Shown one piece after another: positions 9,920 through 19,470 of a DNA stretch of 64,000 nt. The first letter of the stretch is position 1; each line of letters starts with the position of its first letter. The translations under genes and the position numbers were made by a program. The DNA is from Alloalcanivorax marinus (GTDB lineage Bacteria > Pseudomonadota > Gammaproteobacteria > Pseudomonadales > Alcanivoracaceae). Location: NCBI RefSeq assembly GCF_016785095.1, contig NZ_JAEKJB010000008.1:868001-932000 (forward strand), in the 5' to 3' direction. The notes under the pieces were generated by a model that was not told where the DNA came from, did no database searches, and saw only the letters and a list, made by a program, of their open reading frames with translations.

Positions 9920-12328
9920 TCAGTGATGGCGGCGCGCCAGGCCCGCCAGCATCAGCAACACGCCATAGCCGAGGCCTCCGCCGTCACTGTCGCCACCGTC
10001 ACCGGCGTCATCCTCCGGGTCCGGTTCGCCGCCGGCGGCGCCGGACAGGGCCAGATCGACGATCACCGGATCGTGATCGGAGGCACGCCAGGCATTCGCG
10101 GCGTAATAGAGCCGGTGCTGGTCGTCGCTCTGGTACTCCGGCAGGCGGTAGGAAAACGCCACCGGCTCGTCGGCGTTGGCGTGCCACTCGTGGGCGGCCA
10201 GCACCTTCTCGTTGAGCGCTTCGGAGGCCAGCGCGTGGTCCAGATAGCCGGCCTCTCCCATGTAGGTGTAGCTGTAGGCATTGTCGCCCTGGAAGCGCTG
10301 GATAAGATCCACCAGACCGGCGTCGCGCAAGGCGGCGATCGGGTCTTCCATGGCGTAGCTGTTCAGGTCCCCGATGATCAGCCAGTTGCCTTCGTCGGCA
10401 CCGGTGGGATCGCTCTCCAGCCAGCCCGGCAATTGCTCGGCGGCGGCCACCCGCTCCGCGTTCCAGCAGCCTTGCAGATCGCCCTGCTCCGCGTTCTCGC
10501 CATCGTCCGGGCAGCTGCCCTTGGACTTGAAGTGATTGACCACCACGGTGACCGCCTCGCCGCCGTTGAGCGGGCGGAAAGTCTGCGCCAGGGGCTGGCG
10601 ATTGGTGTCGTTGCCGAAGGCACCGACGGCGGTGGTGGCGGCGGTGCCGGCCTCGGCCACGACGTCACCGCGGTAGATCAGCGCCACGGCGATGGCGTCG
10701 CCGCCAAGGCGCTCGAGGCCCGGGTCCACGTAGCGCCAGGACGGGCCCAGGGCGGCGGTGAGCCGCGCCAGAGCGGAATCCGGGCCATAGCCGTCGTTCT
10801 CCACCTCCATGAGCCCCACCACGTCGGCGTCGATGTCCTTAAGCGCGGCCACCAGCTTGGCCTGCTGCCGGACCAGTTCCTCTGCGTCGCGGGCACCGCG
10901 CTCGGTGGGAAACCCGCCACCCTGGCCGTCGCCATTGAAGTAGTTGAGCACGTTGAAGGCGGCCACCCGCAGGTCGCTGCCGGCGGCCCGGTCCGGGGCC
11001 GGGGCGCGGGGGTTGGCGGCGGTGTCGAACGCCACTTCACCCACCGGCTGCAGACGCCACTCGTCGAAGCCGTAGGTGAACACCGCCTGGAACGGCCGGG
11101 TGCGGTAGCCGGCGCGCACCGTGTTGTCCGCCGCCAGACCGCCGGCCGGGTAGATCACGGTGACCGGGTTCTGCTCGTTGGAGGCATCGTCCAGTAGCAC
11201 CTGGTTGCGTTCGTTGGCGTCCTTCACCGCCCGGGCCGCCGCGCCGGGTTCGGCCACGTTGGTGGGATTGAACAGGCGCCCGTTGCTCAGGGTCATGCTG
11301 CCGTAGCGGGCCAACTGGTAATTGTCGCTCACGGTGAGCGGCTGCTCCACGGTCACCAGCATGCCTTCCAGGGCCTCCCGGTCGGCCGGGTCGTCGAACG
11401 GCAGGGTCAGCGCCACCGGCGACACGGCCAGGCCCTGCTCGCAGACGGCCCGGTGGTCGGCGCTGATCTGGGTAAGGCCGTAGTACTCGTCGACGGTCCC
11501 GCTCACCCGCACCCGGTCGCCGGCGACCACGTCCGCCTCCGGCTGATAGACGAACAACCCTTCGGAGGTGGCGGGGTCGTCATCCCGGTGGGCCTCGGTT
11601 TCCATCACATAGAAGCCGTCGAAGGCCGGGTACACGGCGGTGACCACCGCCTCGATCACGTGTCCCTCGCCGGCCAGCGGCGAGGCGTCGCCCTTGCCCT
11701 GAATGGCGGCGACGCGGGTCACCGGCTCGCCGCAGGCGCCCAGGGGAACCGGCTCGCCATCGCCCTCCACGCTGCCGGCGCCAGGGGCGCCGAGGCCGCC
11801 CAGGGTGTCCACCGGATAGCCCTGCCACTGCGCCGACGGATCAAAGGCGTCGTCGATCACGGTATCGCCGGTGGTGATGTTGTCCTTGCGACGCAGGGTC
11901 CGGTCCCGGGTGCTCAGCCCGCCGCCGGTCCAGGCGTCGCCCGGGTCCTCTCCGACCCGGCCGAAGCTGTCCACCACGCCGCCGGTGTCGCGCAGGACGT
12001 AGGCGTCGTCGCCGTTGTGATTGATCGCGGCGCTGCTCAAATCCGCCAGCCCGGCGAGCTCACCCCCGGCCTGGTTGGAGACGATCACCAGAACCTCGTC
12101 GGCGGCCAGTTCCCGGCCGTCCAGGGCCAGAGTGGCACCCGGCTCGGTGCCGCCGTTGCTGTAAAGCTCCAGGGTGTAGCCGTCGAGGCTTTCACTGACC
12201 TCACCGGCGTTGTGCAGCTCGATGGCCTTGTTGTAGCCGCCGCCTTCCACGTACTCGCTGATCAGAATATTGGCCTGAGCGGCGCTGGCCAGCCCCAGCC
12301 CCGCCAGCGCCATGATGGTGATTCGCAT
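9920..12328 (-). CDS. ExeM/NucH-family extracellular endonuclease with GlyGly-CTERM
   Basis: This is a predicted surface or secreted DNase of 802 residues. A signal peptide starts at the ATG at 12328, preceded by GGAGAGG. A lamin-tail-like domain follows (ILISEYVEGGGYNKAIELHN), then an OB-fold NucH region, then an endonuclease/exonuclease/phosphatase domain from about residue 470 (LRVAAFNVLNYF, GLMEVENDGYG, GDLNSY, ASDHDPVIVDL). The C-terminus is an acidic Gly-rich linker, a short hydrophobic stretch and ARRHH, the layout of the GlyGly-CTERM sorting signal processed by rhombosortase and linked to type II secretion. Related nucleases act on extracellular DNA and biofilm. The longer upstream reading frame overlapping the wax ester synthase start is not credible. 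Confidence 0.9.
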   Translation of the reverse strand: MRITIMALAGLGLASAAQANILISEYVEGGGYNKAIELHNAGEVSESLDGYTLELYSNGGTEPGATLALDGRELAADEVLVIVSNQAGGELAGLADLSSAAINHNGDDAYVLRDTGGVVDSFGRVGEDPGDAWTGGGLSTRDRTLRRKDNITTGDTVIDDAFDPSAQWQGYPVDTLGGLGAPGAGSVEGDGEPVPLGACGEPVTRVAAIQGKGDASPLAGEGHVIEAVVTAVYPAFDGFYVMETEAHRDDDPATSEGLFVYQPEADVVAGDRVRVSGTVDEYYGLTQISADHRAVCEQGLAVSPVALTLPFDDPADREALEGMLVTVEQPLTVSDNYQLARYGSMTLSNGRLFNPTNVAEPGAAARAVKDANERNQVLLDDASNEQNPVTVIYPAGGLAADNTVRAGYRTRPFQAVFTYGFDEWRLQPVGEVAFDTAANPRAPAPDRAAGSDLRVAAFNVLNYFNGDGQGGGFPTERGARDAEELVRQQAKLVAALKDIDADVVGLMEVENDGYGPDSALARLTAALGPSWRYVDPGLERLGGDAIAVALIYRGDVVAEAGTAATTAVGAFGNDTNRQPLAQTFRPLNGGEAVTVVVNHFKSKGSCPDDGENAEQGDLQGCWNAERVAAAEQLPGWLESDPTGADEGNWLIIGDLNSYAMEDPIAALRDAGLVDLIQRFQGDNAYSYTYMGEAGYLDHALASEALNEKVLAAHEWHANADEPVAFSYRLPEYQSDDQHRLYYAANAWRASDHDPVIVDLALSGAAGGEPDPEDDAGDGGDSDGGGLGYGVLLMLAGLARRHH

Positions 12329-12578
12329 GACCCTCTCCGCAAACGGTGATCGAAGCACCGTGGCAAGTCCCCGTGACCGAACCGTTGCATCGGAATGGCA
12401 GCCTTTTTGCAAGTGTCCATTACGCGAACCGGAGCACATCCCGGTCGGCTCCAGGGCCGCGCCGCGATTACCGGAAAGCACATTCAGGACCGTGGCCGCT
12501 CTGCTAAGATGGCCCGGAACGCCAAGGAGATAGCGCGTCCTGTTCCCGAGCGGGACGGCAATAACAAACGAGGATGGC
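12329..12578. promoter_or_regulatory. divergent promoter region, nuclease / wax ester synthase
   Basis: This 250-nt spacer separates the divergent starts of the nuclease and the wax ester synthase. It must hold both promoters. I see no strong -35/-10 pair or clear operator in it. Confidence 0.4.
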
Positions 12579-13949
12579 ATGAAGACTCTGAGTCCGGTGG
12601 ATCAGCTGTTTCTGTATCTGGAAAAACGACAGCAACCCATGCACGTGGCCGGCCTGCAACTTTTTTCCTTTCCCGAGGGCGCCGGCCCCAAGTACGTCAG
12701 CGAGCTGGCGCAGTCGATTCGCGACTACTGCCACCCGGAACCTCCGTTCAACCAGCGCCTGCGCCGCCGAATGGGCCAGTGGCACTGGGACGAGGACCAG
12801 CAGTTCGATATCGACCACCATTTCCGTCACGAGGCGCTGCCCAAGCCCGGTCGCATCCGGGAACTGCTGTCGCTGGTGTCGGCGGAGCATTCCAATCTGC
12901 TGGACCGGGAGCGCCCCCTTTGGGAGGCGCACCTGATCGAGGGCATCCGTGGCCGTCAGTTCGCACTCTACACCAAGGTGCATCATTCCATGGTGGACGG
13001 CATCTCGGCCATGCGCATGGGCATGCGTGCCCTGTCGCCGGACCCGGAGGAGCGGGATCTGCCTCCGGTGTGGGCCTACAAACCCAAGAAGCGGGCGCGC
13101 GGGCTGGGCAGCCCGGTGGACGCGGTCAGCAGCCTGGCCCGGCTCACCGCCGGCGCCAGCCGTCAGATCGCCACCGTGCCGGCGCTGGCGCGGGAAATCT
13201 ACCGGGTCACCCAGAAAGCCAAGGACGACCCCAACTTCGTTTCCATCTTCCAGGCCCCGGACACCATCCTCAACCAGTGCATTACCGGTTCCCGGCGGTT
13301 CGCCGCGCAGAGCTATTCCCTGCCGCGCCTGAAGAAACTGGCCGGCGCCTTCAATTGCACGCTCAACGACGTGGTGTTGAGCATGTGCGGCCATGCCCTG
13401 CGCGAATATCTGATCAGCCAGAATGCTCTGCCGAACGCGCCGCTGATCGCCATGGTGCCGATGTCCCTGCGCAAGGACGACAGCGCCGGCGGCAACCAGA
13501 TCGCCATGATCCTGGCGAACCTGGGCACGCATATTTGCGACCCGGCCAACCGGCTGCGGGTGGTGCAAGCCTCGGTGAAGGAGGCCAAGCAGCGTTTCGC
13601 GCAGATGAGCCCCGAGGAGATCCTCAACTTCACCGCCCTGAGCATGGCGCCCACCGGGCTCAACCTGCTCACCGGCCTGGCGCCCAAATGGCGTGCCTTC
13701 AACGTGATCATCTCCAACGTGCCCGGCCCACGGGAGCCGCTGTACTGGAACGGTGCTCAGCTTCAGGGGCAGTACCCGGTGTCGGTGGTGCTGGACCGCA
13801 TCGCTCTCAACATGACCCTGACCAGTTACCGCGACCAGATCGAGTTCGGTCTGATCGCCTGCCGCCGTACCCTGCCCTCGATGCAGCGCCTGCTGGACTA
13901 TCTTGAGCAGTCCATCCACGAGCTGGAGATCGCCGCCGGCCTGCGCTAG
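12579..13949 (+). CDS. wax ester synthase / acyl-CoA:diacylglycerol acyltransferase (WS/DGAT)
   Basis: This enzyme esterifies fatty acyl-CoA to fatty alcohols (wax esters) or diacylglycerol (triacylglycerol) and makes intracellular storage lipid. The 456-residue length is typical. The catalytic HHSMVDG motif is at residues 135-141, with His136 as the expected general base and Asp140. The N-terminal LSPVDQLFLYLE and the C-terminal NVPGPREPLYWNGA segments are family hallmarks. The family is characteristic of Alcanivorax, Marinobacter and Acinetobacter, which often carry several copies; I cannot say which paralogue this is. Confidence 0.95.
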   Translation: MKTLSPVDQLFLYLEKRQQPMHVAGLQLFSFPEGAGPKYVSELAQSIRDYCHPEPPFNQRLRRRMGQWHWDEDQQFDIDHHFRHEALPKPGRIRELLSLVSAEHSNLLDRERPLWEAHLIEGIRGRQFALYTKVHHSMVDGISAMRMGMRALSPDPEERDLPPVWAYKPKKRARGLGSPVDAVSSLARLTAGASRQIATVPALAREIYRVTQKAKDDPNFVSIFQAPDTILNQCITGSRRFAAQSYSLPRLKKLAGAFNCTLNDVVLSMCGHALREYLISQNALPNAPLIAMVPMSLRKDDSAGGNQIAMILANLGTHICDPANRLRVVQASVKEAKQRFAQMSPEEILNFTALSMAPTGLNLLTGLAPKWRAFNVIISNVPGPREPLYWNGAQLQGQYPVSVVLDRIALNMTLTSYRDQIEFGLIACRRTLPSMQRLLDYLEQSIHELEIAAGLR

Positions 13950-14153
13950 CCGGCGGTTTCAGCGGTCACCAGCGGGTTACAAAAAAATAGTTGGTGCGGT
14001 GTGAAAAAGGGTAGTAAAGTCAAAATGCTGCAGATTGTGGCAGTGGCTGGTTTTGGTAGTGGCCTTCCCCGCGTGAAGCACTAGAAGTCTCCGAACACCC
14101 CCTTCCTGGTTTGCAAGCATCACCCTATGAAAAGTTTTGAGGTATAGATTCAA
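13950..14153 (+). promoter_or_regulatory. long leader and promoter region of cold-shock gene
   Basis: A 204-nt spacer precedes the cold-shock gene. Cold-shock genes usually carry a long structured 5-prime leader that changes fold with temperature, and the length fits. A weak promoter candidate near 13991-14020 would leave a leader of roughly 130 nt. No other gene is visible here. Confidence 0.4.
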
Positions 14154-14357
14154 ATGGCTACTGGTACCGTTAAATGGTTCAACGAGTCCAAGGGTTTTGG
14201 TTTCATCTCCCAGGATGACGGTGGCGCGGACGTTTTCGTTCACTTCAGTGCGATCAGCGGCTCCGGCTTCCGGACCCTGGCTGAAGGCCAGAAAGTAAGC
14301 TTCGACATCCAGCAAGGTCCGAAAGGTCCGCAGGCTGCGAACGTCGTCGCAGAGTAA
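14154..14357 (+). CDS. cold-shock protein, CspA family
   Basis: A 67-residue single cold-shock domain that binds single-stranded RNA and DNA as an RNA chaperone or antiterminator. RNP1 (KGFGFI) and RNP2 (VFVHF) are intact, and the N-terminus [18 protein letters not shown] is diagnostic. It is monocistronic with its own strong terminator directly downstream. Whether it is cold-induced or constitutive cannot be judged. Confidence 0.97.
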   Translation: MATGTVKWFNESKGFGFISQDDGGADVFVHFSAISGSGFRTLAEGQKVSFDIQQGPKGPQAANVVAE

Positions 14358-14374
14358 GGGCCCGCCCTTGCTAC

Positions 14375-14403
14375 AAAAAACCCCGCCTGGCGCGGGGTTT
14401 TTT
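14375..14403. terminator. bidirectional intrinsic terminator
   Basis: A6, then CCCCGC, a 5-nt loop, GCGGGG and T6. The symmetry serves both the plus-strand cold-shock gene and the minus-strand metallopeptidase gene that end on either side. Confidence 0.92.
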
Positions 14404-14438
14404 GTGTCCGGCTTCCAGGCCGGCACCGGATGGCTTCC

Positions 14439-15086
14439 TCAGCCTTCCAGCAGCATCTTGCGGCGACGCCAATCGGGCATGCGCCGGTCCATCAGGGCGT
14501 GAAAGTCGGGCCCGTGATTCATGTGCTCCAGGTGGCAAAGCTCGTGCATCACCACGTAGTCGATCACCGCCAGGGGGTACTGCATCAGCAGCAGGCTGAG
14601 ATTGATGTAGCCACGCTGGGATAAAGACCCCCAACGGGTGCGCATCTTCTTCACCCTCAGCACCGGGAAGTCGTGCCCGCGAGCGGCGAACCAGGGGAAC
14701 AGGGCCTCGATGCGCGCCTGGAACAAGGGGCGCGCCTGGGCGCGCCACCACTCGTGAACGGCATCACTGACCTGCCGTTCATCGTCGGGGTCCGGCACCG
14801 TGACCCGCAGGTGGTTGTGATGGCGCGCTACTCGCCGACGGCCCGCCGCCAGTTCCAGGCTCAGGGTATCGCCCAGATGGGCACAGTGATCCCCATGGCG
14901 CCAGCGCTGGCGGGGCCGCTCGGCCATGTGCCGTTGCTGTTTCTCGATCCAGCCGCGACGCTCATCGACGAAGGCCCGCACATGGCGCAAAGCCAGCCGT
15001 TGCGGGGCACGCACCTGAACATGACCGTCGGGAAACACCCGGACCTCCAGGCTACGCCGGCGGGAGCGGACCAGCTCATACTCCAT
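14439..15086 (-). CDS. YgjP-like M48-type metal-dependent hydrolase
   Basis: A predicted zinc metallopeptidase of 215 residues in the YgjP/SprT-like (DUF45) group. The HExxH motif is HELCH at 181-185, with His191 a likely third ligand. The upstream motif MRTRWGSLSQRGYINLSL is conserved in this family. Its physiological substrate is not established. The ATG overlaps the end of the RND permease gene by 11 nt, so it is probably translated as the last gene of the efflux operon. Confidence 0.88.
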   Translation of the reverse strand: MEYELVRSRRRSLEVRVFPDGHVQVRAPQRLALRHVRAFVDERRGWIEKQQRHMAERPRQRWRHGDHCAHLGDTLSLELAAGRRRVARHHNHLRVTVPDPDDERQVSDAVHEWWRAQARPLFQARIEALFPWFAARGHDFPVLRVKKMRTRWGSLSQRGYINLSLLLMQYPLAVIDYVVMHELCHLEHMNHGPDFHALMDRRMPDWRRRKMLLEG

Positions 15087-18000
15087 GGGACGCCCCGTCG
15101 CCGTTCATTTCCTTCTCGAGTTGCTGCTTCACGGCATCGGCGGCCCCGGTGTAACCGGCCAGCCACACATACAACACCGGAATGATGAACAGGGTGAGCA
15201 CGGTGGCGAACAGCAGACCGCCGAGAATCACCACGCCGATGGTAAACCGGCTCTCAGCGCCGGCGCCGCTGGCGAACACCAGTGGGATGGCGCCGAAGAT
15301 GGTGGATACCCCGGTCATCAACACCGGGCGGAAGCGGATGATCGCCCCTTGATAGACGGCATCACGCACCGAATAGCCCTGATCACGAAGCTGGTTGGCG
15401 AATTCCACGATCAGGATGCCATTCTTGGCCATCAGCCCGAGCAGCATGATCATGCCGATCTGACTGTAAATATTGAGGCTGTTGCCGGAGGCCCACAACG
15501 CCAGCAGGGCGCCGGCGATGGCCAACGGCACGGTGAGCAGAATGATCAGAGGATGGATCCAGCTTTCGAACTGGGCCGCCAGCACCAGGAAAACGATCAC
15601 CAGAGCGAGGGCGAAGGTGACCAGGATCGCCGAGGACGCCTCGGTGAATTCCTCCGCCGTGCCCTTGTAACCGAGGCGCGCTTCCAGGGGCAGAATATCG
15701 TCCACCGTGGTCTCGATGAAATCGATGGCGCGGCCCATATCGTAGCCGGGGCCCAGATTGGCGGACAGGGTAATGGCCGGCAGCCGATCGACCCGGCGCA
15801 GTTCCGGAGCGGCACCCAGGGTGTTGAGTTCCACCACGCTGGACAGGGGCACCAGGGCGCCCGCCTCGGTGCGAATGTAGATCGGATTGATGTCTTCCGG
15901 CTCCCGGGCATCGGCATCCCCGGCCTCCAGCAATACGTCGTATTCGCGACCCCGGTCCACATAGGTGGATACCTGCAGGGTCGCGAACATGGCCTGCAGG
16001 GTCTGGCCCACGTCGGTGGCGGAAAGCCCGAAGTCCGCCGCCCTGGCCCGGTCGAGCACCACGTCCAGTTGCGGCTGGGTTTCCTCGTAGTCAGTGTCGA
16101 TGCTGAGCAGATTCGGGTTCGCCGCCATGGCGTCCATCATGGCGTTGCTCCAGCGTTTCACCGAGTCATAGTCGGGGCCCGCGATCACCACTTCCAGATC
16201 CTGATTGAAACCGCTTTGTCCCAGGCCGGGCGGGTTGATGGCGAAGGCCCGCAGGCCGGCCACCTCGCTCAACGGGCCGCGCAGAGCATTAACGATTTCC
16301 TGTTGGCTGCGCTCACGCTGCTCCCAGGGTTTCAGACGGGCGATCATGAAGGCGCGCTCTGGCTGGCCACGGAAACCGACGATGGAGAGCGTGCGCTGCC
16401 CCTCGCCACCCTCCTCCAAAAGCGGCGCCAGCAGGCCCTCCACCCGTTGCAGATGCCAGGCGGTGTATTCCGCCGTGGCGCCTTGGGGCGCGGTGGCCGG
16501 TACGATGAACACGCCCCGATCCTCGGTGGGCGATAGCTCTCGGGGAATACCGTTGTAGACCAGACCGGCCAGCACGCAGATCAACACCGACAACCCCACC
16601 ACCGGCCAGGGACGACCGAGAGCGCCGGCCAGAGCCCGCGCGTAGACTTGATTGAGGCCGCCCAAGGCGCGCTCGAGCCGGTGTTTGCGGGCTTCCTCCT
16701 TGGGGTGGGGATGGAGCCAGCGGGAACACAGCATGGGCGCCAGACTCAACGCCACCACGCTGGAGATGATCACCGCCGCCGCCAGGGTGAAACCGAACTC
16801 GCCGAACAGCCGGCCCACGTCGCCCCCCATGAAGGAGATCGGCACGAACACCGCCACCAGCGTCAGGGTGGTGGCGACCACCGCGAACGCTACCTGACGG
16901 GCGCCCAGAAAGGCCGCCACCAGCCGCGATTCGCCTTCGTCGATGCGACGCTGGATGTTCTCCAGCATGACGATGGCGTCGTCCACCACCAGGCCGATGG
17001 CCAGAATCAGCGCCAGCAGCGTGAGCACGTTGATGGAAAAACCCAGAGCACCAAGGCCCATGAAAGCCCCGATCACCGACACGGGAATCGTCACCGCCGG
17101 GATCAGGGTGGCGCGCAGACTGCCCAGGAACACGAAGATCACCGCCACCACCAGAGCCATGGACAGGGCCAGGGTGATCAGCACCTCGCGGATCGAAGCA
17201 CGAATGAACAGGGATTCGTCGTGATTGATGTCCAGGCTGATGTCCGCCGGCAGGTTGTCACTCAGACGGCGGATTTCCGCGCGCACCTGATCGGACACCG
17301 CCACGGTGTTGGCCTTGGACTGGCGGATGACGCCCAGGCCGATGGCCTGCTTGCCATTGGCGCGCAACATGGTGTCGTCGTTTTCCACGCCCAGGGTGAC
17401 CCGTGCCACGTCCCCCAGGCGCAGCAGGTAATCGCCCTGCCGACGCAGCACCAGATCGCGGAACGCCTCCACCGTGGCCAGCCGGTTATCGGCGCGCACC
17501 GTGAAGCTGCGGCTGTCGGATTCCAGCCGTCCGGCGGGCAGTTCCACGTTGTTGGCGCGCAGGGCACCGGCGATGTCGTTGACGGCGATGTTATTGGCGG
17601 CCATGCGCTGGCGATCCAGCCAGACGCGCATGGCGTAGCGGCGTTCACCACCGATCATGACCTCGGACACGCCATCAAGCACCGCGAAGCGGTCCACCAG
17701 ATTGCGCTCGGCGAAATCGGTGAGCTCCTGGGGAGCCAGGGTGTCACTGCTCAAGGTCACCCAGATGATCGGCCGGGCGTCGGAATCGGCCTTGGCGATC
17801 ACCGGCGCGTCGGCGTCCTCGGGCAATTGATTGAGCACCCGGGATACCGCGTCGCGTACGTCATTGGCGGCGATGTCGAGATCGCGGTCGAGATTGAATT
17901 CCACCGAGGTACGCGCCGAACCCAGCCGCGACCGCGACTCGATGCGGTGCACCCCTTCCACGCCAGCGATGGCGCCTTCCACCACCTGAATGATCTGGGT

Positions 18001-18180
18001 GTCGATCACTTCCGGAGCAGCGCCGTCGTAGCTGACCTCCACGGTGACCTGGGGCGGGTCGATATCCGGGTACTCACGCACCGGCAGTTTCAACAGGGCG
18101 CTGACGCCGAACACCACGATCAGCAGGCTGATCACGGTCGCGAAGACCGGCCGTTTGACCGAGACGTCGCTCAGAACCAT
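15076..18180 (-). CDS. RND multidrug efflux permease (HAE1 family)
   Basis: Proton-driven inner-membrane pump of an AcrB-like tripartite efflux complex. At 1034 residues it has the duplicated layout of one TM helix, a periplasmic porter and docking loop, then five or six TM helices. The N-terminus (VSVKRPVFATVISLLIVVFG, PVREYPDIDPP) is typical of the MexF/MdtB-like part of the family. The TM4 segment LALILAIGLVVDDAIVMLEN carries the paired aspartates of the proton relay. Its ATG overlaps the adaptor stop by one base. No outer-membrane channel gene is present nearby, so it may use a shared TolC. Substrates are unknown. Confidence 0.94.
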   Translation of the reverse strand: MVLSDVSVKRPVFATVISLLIVVFGVSALLKLPVREYPDIDPPQVTVEVSYDGAAPEVIDTQIIQVVEGAIAGVEGVHRIESRSRLGSARTSVEFNLDRDLDIAANDVRDAVSRVLNQLPEDADAPVIAKADSDARPIIWVTLSSDTLAPQELTDFAERNLVDRFAVLDGVSEVMIGGERRYAMRVWLDRQRMAANNIAVNDIAGALRANNVELPAGRLESDSRSFTVRADNRLATVEAFRDLVLRRQGDYLLRLGDVARVTLGVENDDTMLRANGKQAIGLGVIRQSKANTVAVSDQVRAEIRRLSDNLPADISLDINHDESLFIRASIREVLITLALSMALVVAVIFVFLGSLRATLIPAVTIPVSVIGAFMGLGALGFSINVLTLLALILAIGLVVDDAIVMLENIQRRIDEGESRLVAAFLGARQVAFAVVATTLTLVAVFVPISFMGGDVGRLFGEFGFTLAAAVIISSVVALSLAPMLCSRWLHPHPKEEARKHRLERALGGLNQVYARALAGALGRPWPVVGLSVLICVLAGLVYNGIPRELSPTEDRGVFIVPATAPQGATAEYTAWHLQRVEGLLAPLLEEGGEGQRTLSIVGFRGQPERAFMIARLKPWEQRERSQQEIVNALRGPLSEVAGLRAFAINPPGLGQSGFNQDLEVVIAGPDYDSVKRWSNAMMDAMAANPNLLSIDTDYEETQPQLDVVLDRARAADFGLSATDVGQTLQAMFATLQVSTYVDRGREYDVLLEAGDADAREPEDINPIYIRTEAGALVPLSSVVELNTLGAAPELRRVDRLPAITLSANLGPGYDMGRAIDFIETTVDDILPLEARLGYKGTAEEFTEASSAILVTFALALVIVFLVLAAQFESWIHPLIILLTVPLAIAGALLALWASGNSLNIYSQIGMIMLLGLMAKNGILIVEFANQLRDQGYSVRDAVYQGAIIRFRPVLMTGVSTIFGAIPLVFASGAGAESRFTIGVVILGGLLFATVLTLFIIPVLYVWLAGYTGAADAVKQQLEKEMNGDGASHGV

Positions 18181-19268
18181 CAGGCCGCTTCCTCCAGCAA
18201 GGCGCGCTGCGCGGGCAACAAGGCGCCCTGGTCCTCCACCACCTTCACCGGCGCTCCACCGCCCAAGCGGCTGTGGCCGTTGACGATCACCGGCTCGTGA
18301 TCACGCAGGCCGGCGGTGATTTCCACCCAGCCATCACGGCGCCCGCCCAGGCTCACCGCCCGGCGCTCGGCGCGCTGGGTGTCACTGACGGTGAACACAT
18401 AGCTTTGCGCGCCCTGGGTGATCACCGCCTGTTCCGGCACCAGCACCGCGGCATGCTCCTCCAGCAACACCGACACCTGCAGGAACTGGCCGGGCCGCAG
18501 CAAGGTCTCGCTATTGTCGAGCACCGCCTTCACCGGCAGGCCGCGGCTGGCGGTATCCACCCGGGTATCGAGCAGCGCCACCTTGCCGTGGAAGGTCTTG
18601 CCCGGATAGGCGTCGCTGGTGATGTCCACGGGCAGGCCCGCGTGCAGGTGGGCCAGGTAACGCTCCGGGACCTGGAAATGCACGTCCAGGGTCAGGATGC
18701 TGTCCAGATTGGCGATCGGATCGCCCACCTGAAGGTAGGCGCCGGGGTCCACCTGGCGCAGGCCCACCACGCCATCGAACGGCGCGCGGATACGATGATC
18801 GTCCAGGGCCGCCATGCTGGCGGCCTGATCCGCCTTGGCCGCTTCCAGGGTGGTTTTCAAGGTATCCACCTCCGCTTCGGAGATGGAGCGGCTGCCGGCC
18901 AGCCGCGCCGCCCGTTGATAGTCGGACAGGGCGCGCTGATACTCCGCCCGTGCCCGGCCCAGATCGGCTCGCGCCTGACGGTCATCCAGGGAAACCAGCA
19001 AATCACCGGCGGCGACACTCTGCCCTTCCTGGAAATGCAGGTCCTTGACGCGGCCATCCACCTCGGTAAGCAGGGTGACGGCGCGGCTGGCCCGGGCGTT
19101 GCCCACCACGTCCAGCCGGTTGGCCAGTGGCCGGGTGATGGCCGGCGCCACGTTGACCACGGTGGGCGGCCGCTGCGCCGCCGCCGGCTCCAGCCCCTCC
19201 TGCCGCCACCACCAGGCGCCCAGGACCAGAGCCGCCACCAGGGCCAGGCTCGCGATGACTCGCAACAT
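18180..19268 (-). CDS. RND efflux periplasmic adaptor subunit
   Basis: Membrane-fusion protein linking the downstream RND permease to an outer-membrane channel. It has an N-terminal TM anchor (residues 1-20), biotinyl-lipoyl halves, an alpha-helical hairpin around residues 85-145 and beta-barrel/membrane-proximal domains. I chose the ATG at 19268, because GGAG lies at a proper distance upstream; a GTG at 19280 overlaps that RBS. No local regulator gene is present, but a repeated CCGACCG element lies about 90 nt upstream. Confidence 0.92.
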   Translation of the reverse strand: MLRVIASLALVAALVLGAWWWRQEGLEPAAAQRPPTVVNVAPAITRPLANRLDVVGNARASRAVTLLTEVDGRVKDLHFQEGQSVAAGDLLVSLDDRQARADLGRARAEYQRALSDYQRAARLAGSRSISEAEVDTLKTTLEAAKADQAASMAALDDHRIRAPFDGVVGLRQVDPGAYLQVGDPIANLDSILTLDVHFQVPERYLAHLHAGLPVDITSDAYPGKTFHGKVALLDTRVDTASRGLPVKAVLDNSETLLRPGQFLQVSVLLEEHAAVLVPEQAVITQGAQSYVFTVSDTQRAERRAVSLGGRRDGWVEITAGLRDHEPVIVNGHSRLGGGAPVKVVEDQGALLPAQRALLEEAA

Positions 19269-19357
19269 CGTGTTCTCCACATTACAGGCACACCCGTCCC
19301 CGAAAGGCGGCCATGCCTGGGCGAAGGGAACACGGAGTGTGAGAATTACAGTAAGCT

Positions 19358-19380
19358 AACCGACCGATGACCGACCGGTT
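19358..19380. promoter_or_regulatory. possible operator upstream of RND operon
   Basis: This 23-bp element has outer inverted arms AACCG/CGGTT and two direct copies of ACCGACCG separated by 3 nt. TetR-family operators often contain ACCGACCGGTCGGT-type palindromes, so this may be a repressor site for the efflux operon. The match is partial and the regulator is not in the window. Confidence 0.4.
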
Positions 19381-19440
19381 CCCGAAGGGTACACCGTTTG
19401 GCGTCGGGAGGATCGGAATTTCTGAGTGGGAAGGCGGGAC

Positions 19441-19462
19441 GGGGCCGGTGAACACCGGCCCC
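19441..19462. terminator. perfect GC-rich stem-loop after acyl-CoA ligase gene
   Basis: GGGGCCGGTG and CACCGGCCCC form a perfect 10-bp stem with a 2-nt loop just past the acyl-CoA ligase stop on the minus strand. No U-tract follows, so it may stabilise the mRNA end or act with Rho rather than as a classic intrinsic terminator. Confidence 0.55.
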
Positions 19463-19470
19463 GGGGACGA

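Noticed and set aside
12329..12580. N-terminal extension of the nuclease frame to 12580
   Set aside because: A signal peptide with a good RBS begins at 12328; the extension overlaps the divergent wax ester synthase start.
16648..18300. 550-residue open frame antisense to the RND permease
   Set aside because: His/Gln-rich shadow frame produced by antisense reading of a GC-rich gene; the RND permease is unambiguous.
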